Positions 27,786 to 35,879 of a stretch of 64,000 nt of DNA are shown here, piece by piece. The stretch is from the NCBI RefSeq assembly GCF_900094575.1, contig NZ_FMAE01000007.1, forward strand, positions 545,271 through 609,270, read 5' to 3'. The position numbers and the translations under genes were made by a program. The notes beneath the pieces were generated by a model. The model did no database searches. It saw nothing but the letters and a program-made list of their open reading frames with translations, and had not been told where the DNA came from. This DNA comes from Bradyrhizobium yuanmingense. GTDB taxonomy: Bacteria; Pseudomonadota; Alphaproteobacteria; Rhizobiales; Xanthobacteraceae. The first letter of the stretch is position 1. Each line of letters begins with the position of its first letter.

Positions 27786-28819
27786 CAGCCGGCGGGACCA
27801 CGAACTGCAAGAACGTCAACTTCGCGCTCCAGGGCGGCGGTGCGCACGGCGCCTTCGTGTGGGGCGTGCTCGACCAGGTGCTCGAGGACGGCAGGCTCGC
27901 GATCGAGGCGATCAGCGCGACCAGTGCCGGCGCGATGAATGCGGTGGCGATGGCCTCGGGCATGGCGCACGGAGGCGCGGAGGCCGCGCGGGAGAGCCTG
28001 CACGCATTCTGGTACGAAGTCTCGCGCATGGATATGGCGTACGATCTGATGTCGCCGCTGAACCAGTGGATCCAGGCCCTGAAGCTGCCGCCGGAATATC
28101 ATCCGGTCCATGCCTTCATCCATACGCTGACGCATACGCTGCCGCCGAACCTGCTCAATCCCTTTCATTTCAATCCGCTCCGCGCGCTGCTGCAGCGCGT
28201 GATCGATTTCGACCGGCTCAATTCCTCGCCCGAGGCGCCGCAGCTGTTTCTGAACGCCACCAACGTCCGCACCGGCAAGATCAAGGTGTTTCAGAGCCCG
28301 CTGCTCACGGCGGACACCGTGCTCGCCTCGGCATGCCTGCCGCCCTATTTTCAGGCTGTCGAGATCGATGGCGAGCATTACTGGGACGGCGGCTATCTCG
28401 GCAATCCCGCGATCTATCCGTTGATCTACCGCAAGGGCAGCCACGACGTCGTCATCGTGCAGGTGACGGCGATCCGGCGCGACGAGCTGCCGGCCAGTGC
28501 CGCCGATGTCCTCCACCGCATCAACGAGATCAGCTTCAATTCGTCCTTGATGCGCGAGATGCGCGCGATCGCTTTCGCCACCCGGCTGATCGACGACGGC
28601 GAGCTCGACAGCAACAAGCATAGCCGCATGTACATGCATTGGATCGGCAACGACGCGCTGATGTCGCAGCTCGGCACGGCCACGCAGTTCCACCCCGAAT
28701 GGAGCCTGTTGTGCCGCCTGCGCGATGAGGGCCGCGCGGCGGCGCGCAACTGGCTGGCGCGAAACTTCGACCAGATCGGAAAGGCCTCGACGGTCGACCT
28801 GGCGGAGATGTTTCTCTAG
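27782..28819 (+). CDS. Patatin-like phospholipase
   Basis: 345 residues with GTG start 27782 overlapping the PPK2 stop (GTGA), so translation is coupled. A longer in-frame reading from 27278 runs through PPK2 DNA and is not credible. Oxyanion loop QGGGAHGAF (about 17-25). The nucleophile elbow is SATSAGAMNA with Ser48; the first Gly of GxSxG is Ala46. The catalytic Asp is in YWDGGYLGN. No signal peptide, so a cytoplasmic or peripheral lipid hydrolase. Substrate unknown. Confidence 0.88.
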   Translation: MTAGGTTNCKNVNFALQGGGAHGAFVWGVLDQVLEDGRLAIEAISATSAGAMNAVAMASGMAHGGAEAARESLHAFWYEVSRMDMAYDLMSPLNQWIQALKLPPEYHPVHAFIHTLTHTLPPNLLNPFHFNPLRALLQRVIDFDRLNSSPEAPQLFLNATNVRTGKIKVFQSPLLTADTVLASACLPPYFQAVEIDGEHYWDGGYLGNPAIYPLIYRKGSHDVVIVQVTAIRRDELPASAADVLHRINEISFNSSLMREMRAIAFATRLIDDGELDSNKHSRMYMHWIGNDALMSQLGTATQFHPEWSLLCRLRDEGRAAARNWLARNFDQIGKASTVDLAEMFL

Positions 28820-29587
28820 TTGGCCGGGTGGCCATCGACCAAAAGTGCGAAAACAACCCCATGCACAGTAGCTGGGCATAGCGGAATCAATGGCTTATCG
28901 GCTCCCATCATCCGCGATGCGGATTTCACGAAATTCGTTTGCATCGTCGGGCAAAACAGGGGCATGATGTCACCATGCCGGCTGCCTTCGGAAATCCCTC
29001 ACTTCGCGCGGAAGCGATTTGCACGGCGGAACTCGGATCGTCAAATGTGATCGTCAGATCATTGATCCCGCTTGACAGTTTTGCGACGCAGGAGGAGCAT
29101 CATAGCGGTCGCAAACAAGCGACGCGCAACGTCCACCTCATGAGCAAGGGGAGGTCTATGACACCACCTCCGCAAATCCAGCCGCGTTAATTGCGATGGA
29201 GCTCGTTCGGACTATCGCATAGCGGCGGAAACCGCGAACGGCACGCCGGGACAAGGTTTAGCGGGCTGCATCAGTGAGGCAAAGCCCCTACCTTCCCGGC
29301 GCTGTATTTTGATCGTGTCGGATGGCCGTGAAGGCCGCCGCACCAATTTTTTTTGACACCCCGCTCGTCTCAATCCTGCTGGTTGATCCGCAAACGGGTC
29401 TTTGCGCGCACTGACGGAGACATCAGCTCCCGATCCTGCATTGCGGCAAATGCCAAGAGAATGTCGTCCCAAAGGCCAACTTCCGACACAGGCTGGGGGC
29501 GAATAGCGCCGATCCGACATGACGGATGTGCTTCGGCGGTGACGGCCACGCTACCTGCGAGCACATTCACTTTTCCAGGGAATCTGC
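28820..29587. other. 768-bp region without a convincing gene
   Basis: Between patatin and the MscS channel. Only short, compositionally poor reading frames are present. Items seen: a GGCATG/CATGCC dyad (28961-28979), a 10-codon frame at 29158-29190 with a strong GGGGAGG site, and an eight-T run near 29347 without a proper stem before it. A small RNA or an eroded gene cannot be excluded. Confidence 0.5.
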
Positions 29588-31912
29588 GTGTCGCAAAAGC
29601 TTGTCCCGGCGCTTCTCGCCGCTCTTTTCCTTGCAATCTCTTCTCTCTCCTGCGCCCGCGCCGATGCGCCGTCCGCGAACGGTGCCGCGGCGCTATCGCC
29701 TGACGAGGCGAAGCGTGCGTTGGACACGCTTCAGGACGACAAGAAGCGCGCGCAGATGATCGATACGCTCCGTGCAATCGCCAACGCGTCTGGTTCGCAA
29801 CAGGCCGCGCCGCAGCCGAATTCGCCGATCCCGCTTTCGGCCGACGGCCTCGGTGCGCAGCTCATGCTGACGGTCTCGGAGGAGATCGGCGAAATCTCGC
29901 GTGAGATCGCCGGCATCGCGCGGACGCTCACGCACTTTCCGGCGTTCTACTACTGGATCGTGCGCACCGCGAACGATCCCGCGGCTTACAATCTTCTGCT
30001 CGAGATCGCCTGGAAGCTTGCGCTGGTGCTCGGCTGCGCCCTCTTGGCCGAATGGGTGATCTTCCGCCTGATCCGCCGGCCGGTCGCGTTCCTGGAGGGA
30101 CGCGTGCCGCAAACCGCGCGCCTGCCGGCACCCGCGTTGCCGCTTGCCGATCCGCCATCGTCAGTCGCCGACGTTACGCCTGCACCTGAAATGCAGGAGC
30201 GACGTCACAGCCTTGCGCGGGTCTGGCAGATCATGCTGCGCCTGCCCTTCGTGTTCGGCCGTTTCGTGCTCGAGCTGCTTCCCGTGCTCGTCTTCGTCGG
30301 CGTCGCCACCGCGCTGCTCGGGACGGAGATTGGAGAACCGACAACCGTCCGCCTCGTGATCCTCGCCGTCGTCAACGCCTATGCGTTCTCGCGCGGGCTC
30401 ATCTGCCTGGTCCGGGCGCTGGCGGGGCCGTTCGGCTTGTTTCCGGTGCGCGCGGAGACCGCCGCCTATGTCGAGATCTGGGCACGCCGCATCGTCGGCG
30501 TCGGCGTCTCCGGCATCGCCTTTGCCAATGTGGCGCTGCTGCTCGGCCTGCACCGCGCCGGCTACGCCGCGCTGCTGCGCATGGTGATGCTGGTCGTGCA
30601 CCTCTTCATCGCCGTCATCGTCCTGCAATGCCGCCGCCAGGTCGCCGATGCCATCCGCGCCCCGGCCGAGCGGCAGGGGATCGCGGCTCGTTTGCGCAAC
30701 CGCGTCGCCGGCGGCTGGCACTATCTTGCCATCGCGCTCGACCTCGCGCTCTGGGCGGTGTGGGCGCTCAACATCCGCAACGGCTATTCGCTGCTGCTGC
30801 AATATTTCGTCGGCACCATCGCAGTGGCGCTGGTCGCACGTGTCGTCATCATGCTGACGCTGAGCCTGATCGATCGCGGTTTCCGCATCAAGCCGGAGAT
30901 CCTCCAGCGCTTTCCCGGCCTCGAGATCCGTGCCAACCGCTATCTGCCGCTGCTCCGCAGGATCGTATCCGGCGTGATCGCCTTCATCGGTTTCGTGGCG
31001 GTGCTCGAGGTCTGGGGCGTGGACGCGATCGTCTGGTTCTATGGCGGCCAGATCGGCAGCCGGCTGATCTCGGCCGTGGTGACCATTGGCCTTGCCGTGC
31101 TCATCGCCGCGGCGATCTGGGAAGCCAGCAATGCGCTCCTAGACCGCCAGATCAATACGCTGTCGCGGGACGGGCACTATGCCCGCGCCGCGCGGTTGCG
31201 CACCTTCCAGCCGATGCTGCGCACAGGGCTGCTCTGCCTGATCGCGACAATCGTCGGCCTCACCGCGCTCAGCGAGATCGGCGTCAACGTCGCGCCGCTG
31301 CTGGCGGGCGCCGGCATCGTCGGCATTGCGATCGGCTTCGGCTCGCAGAAGCTGGTGCAGGATCTCATCACCGGCCTGTTCCTGCTGCTGGAGAATACGG
31401 TGCAGGTCGGCGACAGCGTCAGCGTGTCGGGGTTGTCGGGCGTCGTCGAGAACGTCTCGATCCGCACCATCCGTCTGCGCGCGGGCGACGGCGCCGTGCA
31501 CATCGTGCCGTTCAGCGCAGTCACAACCATCACCAATGCCAGCCGCGGCGCCGGCAATGCTTCGGTCAGCGTCAACGTCGCCTACAAGGAAGACACCGAC
31601 CGCGCCGGCCAGATCCTCAAGGACATCGTCGATGAGATGCGCCGTGAAGCGGACTTCCGCGCGCTCATCCGCGGCGACCTCGAGCTGTGGGGCGTCGACA
31701 AAGTCGATGGCGCGATGGTGTCGATCGTCGGGCAGATCCGCTGCACCGAGGCCGGCCGCTGGCCGGTCCAGCGCGAATTCAACCGCCGCATGAAGCTGCG
31801 CTTCCAGCAGAACGGGATCGAGGTCGCATCGCCGGTGCAGACCATCCTGATGCACATCGCGCCGCCGGCGGACAGCGCTGCCAATCTGACGCCCCGGCGG
31901 GCGGCGGGATAA
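29588..31912 (+). CDS. Large mechanosensitive channel, MscS family
   Basis: 774 residues from GTG 29588 (CCAGGGA upstream), which gives a signal peptide ending near SCARA. A periplasmic segment precedes about nine to ten transmembrane helices. The MscS pore helix and beta domain are at about 570-690, with GAGIVGIAIGFGSQKLVQDL, GLFLLLENTVQVGD and SIRTIRLRAGDGAVHIVPF. Length and topology resemble the larger YbiO/MscK-like members. It would gate in response to membrane tension. It stands alone. Confidence 0.92.
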   Translation: MSQKLVPALLAALFLAISSLSCARADAPSANGAAALSPDEAKRALDTLQDDKKRAQMIDTLRAIANASGSQQAAPQPNSPIPLSADGLGAQLMLTVSEEIGEISREIAGIARTLTHFPAFYYWIVRTANDPAAYNLLLEIAWKLALVLGCALLAEWVIFRLIRRPVAFLEGRVPQTARLPAPALPLADPPSSVADVTPAPEMQERRHSLARVWQIMLRLPFVFGRFVLELLPVLVFVGVATALLGTEIGEPTTVRLVILAVVNAYAFSRGLICLVRALAGPFGLFPVRAETAAYVEIWARRIVGVGVSGIAFANVALLLGLHRAGYAALLRMVMLVVHLFIAVIVLQCRRQVADAIRAPAERQGIAARLRNRVAGGWHYLAIALDLALWAVWALNIRNGYSLLLQYFVGTIAVALVARVVIMLTLSLIDRGFRIKPEILQRFPGLEIRANRYLPLLRRIVSGVIAFIGFVAVLEVWGVDAIVWFYGGQIGSRLISAVVTIGLAVLIAAAIWEASNALLDRQINTLSRDGHYARAARLRTFQPMLRTGLLCLIATIVGLTALSEIGVNVAPLLAGAGIVGIAIGFGSQKLVQDLITGLFLLLENTVQVGDSVSVSGLSGVVENVSIRTIRLRAGDGAVHIVPFSAVTTITNASRGAGNASVSVNVAYKEDTDRAGQILKDIVDEMRREADFRALIRGDLELWGVDKVDGAMVSIVGQIRCTEAGRWPVQREFNRRMKLRFQQNGIEVASPVQTILMHIAPPADSAANLTPRRAAG

Positions 31913-32116
31913 GCAGTCCCAAATTCCGGCCTGCCTTTATTTGGGTCCGCCAACGCGCGCCCCGGTTGGCGCGTTAAACCTTTTCGCGCGCAAGTGCCAG
32001 GCGTTTGCAAAATCTGCTGCGGTGCGAGATCACGATCGCGGCCGGAGTCTCCTTGATCTCGATTGAACGCTGGCCGACAATGGTCGTGGTTCAATAAGAA
32101 ACTCCTTGGGGGAATC

Positions 32117-33769
32117 GTGAATAGACCTGCTCGGGTCAGCGCCCATTCGACATCATCCGACACCGCGCACGGCATGACGCTGCTGCGCGACCCCCTGCTC
32201 AACAAGGGCACGGCCTTCACGGAAGCAGAGCGCGCCGCACTCGGCTTGCGCGGCCTGTTGCCGCCCTGCGTGCTGACGATGGAGACCCAGGCTCAGCGCG
32301 TGCTCACCAATCTGCGCACGCTGCCGACGGACCTGGAAAAATACGTTGCCCTGAACGCGCTGCATGACCGCAACGAGGCGCTGTTCTTCCGCGTCGTCGT
32401 CGACAATATCGACGAGATCCAGCCGATCATCTACACCCCGACGGTCGGGCTTGCCTGCCAGAAATACGGCCTGATCTTCCAGCGGCCGCGTGGCATGTTC
32501 ATCTCCTCGCGCGACCGCGGCCAGATCGCGGAGATCCTGAAGAACTGGCCCTACCAGGCCAGGCTGATCGTTGTCACCGACGGCGAGCGCATTTTGGGAC
32601 TTGGCGATCTCGGTGCCAACGGAATGGGCATCCCGGTCGGCAAGCTATCGCTCTATTCGGCCTGCGCCGGCGTGCATCCGGAAGCGTGCTTGCCGATCGT
32701 GCTCGATGTCGGCACCAACAACGAAGAGCTGTTGAACGATCCCTATTATCTCGGCCTGCGCGAGCGGCGGTTGACGGGCGAGGCCTATGACAGCTTCGTC
32801 GACGAGTTCATGCAAGCCGCGCGCAAGACGTTCCCGGGCGTGCTGATCCAGTTCGAGGACTTCGCCAATCATTCGGCGTTCAAGCTGCTGCACAAATATC
32901 GCGACGAGGCTTGCGTCTTCAACGACGACATCCAGGGCACCGCGGCGGTGGCGCTCGCCGGCCTGTTCTCGGCTCTGCGCATCTCCGGCGGCAAGCTGAA
33001 GGATCAGAAGATCCTGTTCCTCGGCGCGGGCGAGGCGGCGACCGGCATCGCCGACCTCGTGGTCTCCGCCATGATGGCGGAAGGCGCGTCCGAGGCGGAC
33101 GCGCTTCGCCGCAACTGGCTGGTGGATTCCCGCGGTCTCGTCGTCAGCGGCCGTGAAGGCCTTTCTGGCCATAAGCTCCGCTATGCCCATGCCGGTCAGG
33201 CGCCGATCGCCGACTTCCTCACCGCCATCAAGACGCTGAAGCCGACGGCGATCATCGGCGTCGCCGCGGTCGGCGGCGCCTTCACGCCCGACGTGCTCAA
33301 GGCGATGGCCGAGCTCAACGAGCAGCCGATCGTGTTCGCGCTCTCCAACCCGACCTCGAAAGCCGAGTGCTCGGCGGAGGATGCCTATCGCTACACGGAG
33401 GGACGCGCGCTGTTCGCCTGCGGCAGTCCGTATGATCCGGTCAAGCTCAACGGCCGCAGCTTCGTGCCGCGCCAGGGCAACAATTCCTACATCTTCCCGG
33501 GCGTCGGCCTCGGCGTCATCGCCAGCCGCTCGCGCCTCGTGACCGATGAGATGTTCATGGCGGCGGCCCACGCGCTCGCCGATTGCGTCGGCAAGGAGGA
33601 CCTCGCTCAGGGCAGCCTCTATCCGGCACTGCCGCGTATCCGCGAGGTCTCCGTGCGCATCGCGGCGGCGGTTGCGGATGTGGCCTATCAACGCGCGCTC
33701 GCCGACGGACCCGCGCCCAATGACGTGAAGGCTCTGGTCCAGTCGCAGATGTACGAGCCGAAGTACTAG
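32117..33769 (+). CDS. NAD-type malic enzyme (SfcA/MaeA-like)
   Basis: 550 residues from GTG 32117, preceded by GGGGGAATC. An ATG at 32063 gives a longer but unsupported N-terminus. Malic enzyme motifs in order: IIYTPTVGLACQKYG, the general base Lys in GLGDLGANGMGIPVGKLSLY, metal-binding FEDFANHSAF and FNDDIQGTAAVAL, and the nucleotide-binding GAGEAATGIADL. Decarboxylates malate to pyruvate. It lacks the phosphotransacetylase-like extension of the 770-residue rhizobial enzymes, so it is the SfcA/MaeA type. NAD specificity is inferred from family. Confidence 0.92.
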   Translation: MNRPARVSAHSTSSDTAHGMTLLRDPLLNKGTAFTEAERAALGLRGLLPPCVLTMETQAQRVLTNLRTLPTDLEKYVALNALHDRNEALFFRVVVDNIDEIQPIIYTPTVGLACQKYGLIFQRPRGMFISSRDRGQIAEILKNWPYQARLIVVTDGERILGLGDLGANGMGIPVGKLSLYSACAGVHPEACLPIVLDVGTNNEELLNDPYYLGLRERRLTGEAYDSFVDEFMQAARKTFPGVLIQFEDFANHSAFKLLHKYRDEACVFNDDIQGTAAVALAGLFSALRISGGKLKDQKILFLGAGEAATGIADLVVSAMMAEGASEADALRRNWLVDSRGLVVSGREGLSGHKLRYAHAGQAPIADFLTAIKTLKPTAIIGVAAVGGAFTPDVLKAMAELNEQPIVFALSNPTSKAECSAEDAYRYTEGRALFACGSPYDPVKLNGRSFVPRQGNNSYIFPGVGLGVIASRSRLVTDEMFMAAAHALADCVGKEDLAQGSLYPALPRIREVSVRIAAAVADVAYQRALADGPAPNDVKALVQSQMYEPKY

Positions 33770-33969
33770 AGATCGGGCCGCGCCGAAACCCGCGGCTCGC
33801 GGGCCGTATCGGGCTGATCCTTCGCCGATCTGTCCCGATTCTGAACAGGTCACTGTGGTGGAATCGCCACAGCTGGCGCGAAACGAAGGCGGCCCCAGAG
33901 CCGCTTTTGTTCCGACAAGGTTCTGCCCTCATTGCCCACCGAAACTTGGGGTTGTTCGGAGGGCGCATC

Positions 33970-34488
33970 ATGTCTCGCATTGCAAGTGCCGAAACTGCCC
34001 GGATGTCGCTGGCGAGCTCGAGCCGGTTATTGCTCGCGGTCTTGGGCGCCGCATCGCTCGCTGCCTGCTCGCAATCGCCGGTCGGCCGTCAGAAAGCCGA
34101 TCTCGCCGGAACGACCCGGCAAGCCGCGGTCGAGCGCCCGCACCGGGTGGCGGCGCTGCATCCACGCCCGATCAGCCGGGCGCGCGTCCCCGCCCGCGAC
34201 GCAAAGCAAACCGCTTCGCACGGCATCGCCAGCTTCTATTCGGATACGCAGACCGCGAGTGGCGAGAAGTTCGACAGGAACGAATTGACCGCGGCGCATC
34301 CCACCCTGCCGTTCGGCACCAAGCTGCGCGTTACCGAGACCTCCTCCGGCCGTTTCGTTACGGTCAGGGTCAACGATCGCGGGCCCTTCGTGCGCGGACG
34401 CGTGGTCGACATCTCGCCGTCGGCCGCCGAGGCGCTCGGCATGGTCGACAAGGGCATTACCAATGTCAGGCTCGAAGTCGTGCAATAG
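33970..34488 (+). CDS. RlpA-like lipoprotein (septal ring lytic transglycosylase family)
   Basis: 172 residues from ATG 33970 (GGAGG at 33957-33961). A lipobox is visible at LAACSQ, so the mature protein would be lipid-anchored at Cys. The C-terminal double-psi beta-barrel contains GIASFYSDTQTASGEKFD, LPFGTKLRVT and the catalytic-type VNDRGPFVRGRVVDIS. No SPOR domain follows, unlike enteric RlpA. Family members cleave denuded peptidoglycan at division sites. Confidence 0.9.
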   Translation: MSRIASAETARMSLASSSRLLLAVLGAASLAACSQSPVGRQKADLAGTTRQAAVERPHRVAALHPRPISRARVPARDAKQTASHGIASFYSDTQTASGEKFDRNELTAAHPTLPFGTKLRVTETSSGRFVTVRVNDRGPFVRGRVVDISPSAAEALGMVDKGITNVRLEVVQ

Positions 34489-34591
34489 GGCGCCACGCGT
34501 CGCGACCGTGCGGGCGCGCTTAACCGGCTGTTAGCGGCTTCTCAAGCACCATAGCTGTCCGCACAATTCGGGGCTTTGGGGGAGGCGACGC

Positions 34592-34747
34592 TTGAACACG
34601 ATCCAGCATCTCGAAGATCAGGCTGCGCGCGCCGAGCGGCTCGCCAAACGGATCACGGATACGCTGACGATCGAAAAGCTGCTGACCTTCGCGGGCGAAC
34701 GCCGCCGCGAGATCGAGGTCATCGCCGGCAAACGCCGCCGCAACTAA
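34592..34747 (+). CDS. Conserved-looking 51-residue protein with TTG start
   Basis: Short frame starting TTG at 34592 with a near-perfect ribosome site GGGGGAGG at 34578-34584 (7-nt spacing) and ending TAA. The product is highly charged and helical: begins MNTIQHLEDQAARAERLAKR, ends with two RRR clusters. Codon use follows the high-GC third-position pattern of neighbouring genes. Function unknown. No recognised domain. Confidence 0.65.
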   Translation: MNTIQHLEDQAARAERLAKRITDTLTIEKLLTFAGERRREIEVIAGKRRRN

Positions 34748-35066
34748 TGCGCGATGCGATCAGGTTTGATTGCTACAAGGGAGGTGCACTCCCTCTCCCG
34801 CAAGCGCAGGGCTATCGGATATGACTTGTGGCGGCGGCCTGCGCGCACGCCTCGTCCTTCGAGACGGCGCTGACGCGCCTCCTCAGGATGAGGCTAATCA
34901 GCATCAGTGCTCGTTGAAACTGCTGCCGCGCACTCCGCCCTCATCCTGAGGAGCCCGCCCAAAGCGGGCGTCTCGAAGGATGGCCGCAGAGAAAAACTCC
35001 CAAATGCGATAGTCATTCCCGCAAGCAGGGAGGGAGCGCACCTCCGTCCTTTTCGGCAAGTGAGCT
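34748..35066. other. 319-bp region, mostly an intergenic repeat
   Basis: Between the 51-residue gene and the convergent small gene at 35067. About 130 bp of it is the inverted repeat listed separately. The rest holds no frame that looks coding. Confidence 0.6.
34854..34982. repeat. 'TCCTTCGAGA...TCTCGAAGGA' intergenic repeat, copy 1
   Basis: Perfect 10-bp terminal inverted repeats plus inner mirrored arms CCTCAGGATGAG and CTCATCCTGAGG. A second copy with the same ends and inner arms is at 42206-42321. Such elements are frequent between genes in Bradyrhizobium-like genomes (general knowledge). Confidence 0.85.
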
Positions 35067-35387
35067 TCATTTCATCGCGCTTTGGGAATGGCTTTCGATG
35101 AAGTCGCTGAGATAATCGGGGAGCTCTATTCCATAGATGTCGCAGCGTGCGCGGATCTCGCCGGCGACGTCGCACGAGATATCCTTCATCCAGTGCTCGA
35201 GCGTGTTGAACGAGATCACCTTGATCGGGTCATTGAAGCAGCCGGCGACGAGCTCGCCGATCGTGGTGTCGAGATCGCTGCGCTCGATGCGGATTTCTGT
35301 CGCCTCGTCACGGCGATCAACCACCACGAACAGGGTCTGGTCCGCTCCGTAAGGCACGATCGGTGATGATACGCCGGCGTCAAACAT
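35067..35387 (-). CDS. Hypothetical protein, 106 residues
   Basis: Soluble, acidic protein with no signal or membrane segment. It begins MFDAGVSSPIVPYGADQTLF and contains VVVDRRDEATEIRIERSDLD, then FNTLEHWMKDISCDVAGEIR. Amino-acid composition and third-position GC look coding, and it lies tail to tail with the upstream repeat. A second small gene of similar size follows upstream on the same strand. I do not recognise the family. Confidence 0.7.
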   Translation of the reverse strand: MFDAGVSSPIVPYGADQTLFVVVDRRDEATEIRIERSDLDTTIGELVAGCFNDPIKVISFNTLEHWMKDISCDVAGEIRARCDIYGIELPDYLSDFIESHSQSAMK

Positions 35388-35471
35388 CTCGAGGCGCTCA
35401 CGTCATTGCTTTGATCCCTGACAACGGGAAGAACCGGAAGAAGGTTCCTGCTCGCACGCTTGTGAAGGGCG

Positions 35472-35744
35472 TCAGAGAAATTCTCTCAAGCGCGACAGCT
35501 CGAGGACGTGTTCGGGGGAGAGGATCTCGGTGACGAGCGGCGGCTGCGCTACGGTGCGGATCTCGTAGAGGTGCCGGGTCGTCGCCGGTTTCTGCATGAA
35601 AGCCGAGATGCAATCGTCGAGCGTGCCTTCGATGAGCTGGTAGGGCTCCCGGTCAGGCTGGCGCTGATTGGCAAGTGATGGCCATTTATGCAGCACCGCA
35701 AGCGCGCCGAAATTGACCTTTGAATCCCCGACCACGTCCCCCAT
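35472..35744 (-). CDS. Hypothetical protein, 90 residues
   Basis: Soluble small protein beginning MGDVVGDSKVNFGALAVLHK and ending LVTEILSPEHVLELSRLREF plus Leu. No signal peptide, no transmembrane segment, no recognised motif. 84 bp upstream of the 106-residue gene on the same strand, so the two may be co-transcribed. Start chosen at the first ATG. Confidence 0.6.
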   Translation of the reverse strand: MGDVVGDSKVNFGALAVLHKWPSLANQRQPDREPYQLIEGTLDDCISAFMQKPATTRHLYEIRTVAQPPLVTEILSPEHVLELSRLREFL

Positions 35745-35879
35745 CGCCCTGCCTCACGCAAAACACGACCCCAGCACACGTGCTCGCGTGCCGGGGCCGA
35801 TACACCTATCGCTGCACTCAATGCCACAGACACCGAACGCGGCAGCCGGGAAAAGGTTCCCGGCCGCCTCGTGGCTGAA

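Noticed and set aside
29158..29190. Ten-codon frame with GGGGAGG ribosome site
   Set aside because: Too short, composition rich in Pro, no regulated codon run and no terminator or gene close downstream to make it a leader.
29335..29354. T-run after GGCCGTGAAGGCC
   Set aside because: The short hairpin is separated from the T-run by about 14 nt, so it does not meet the terminator pattern.
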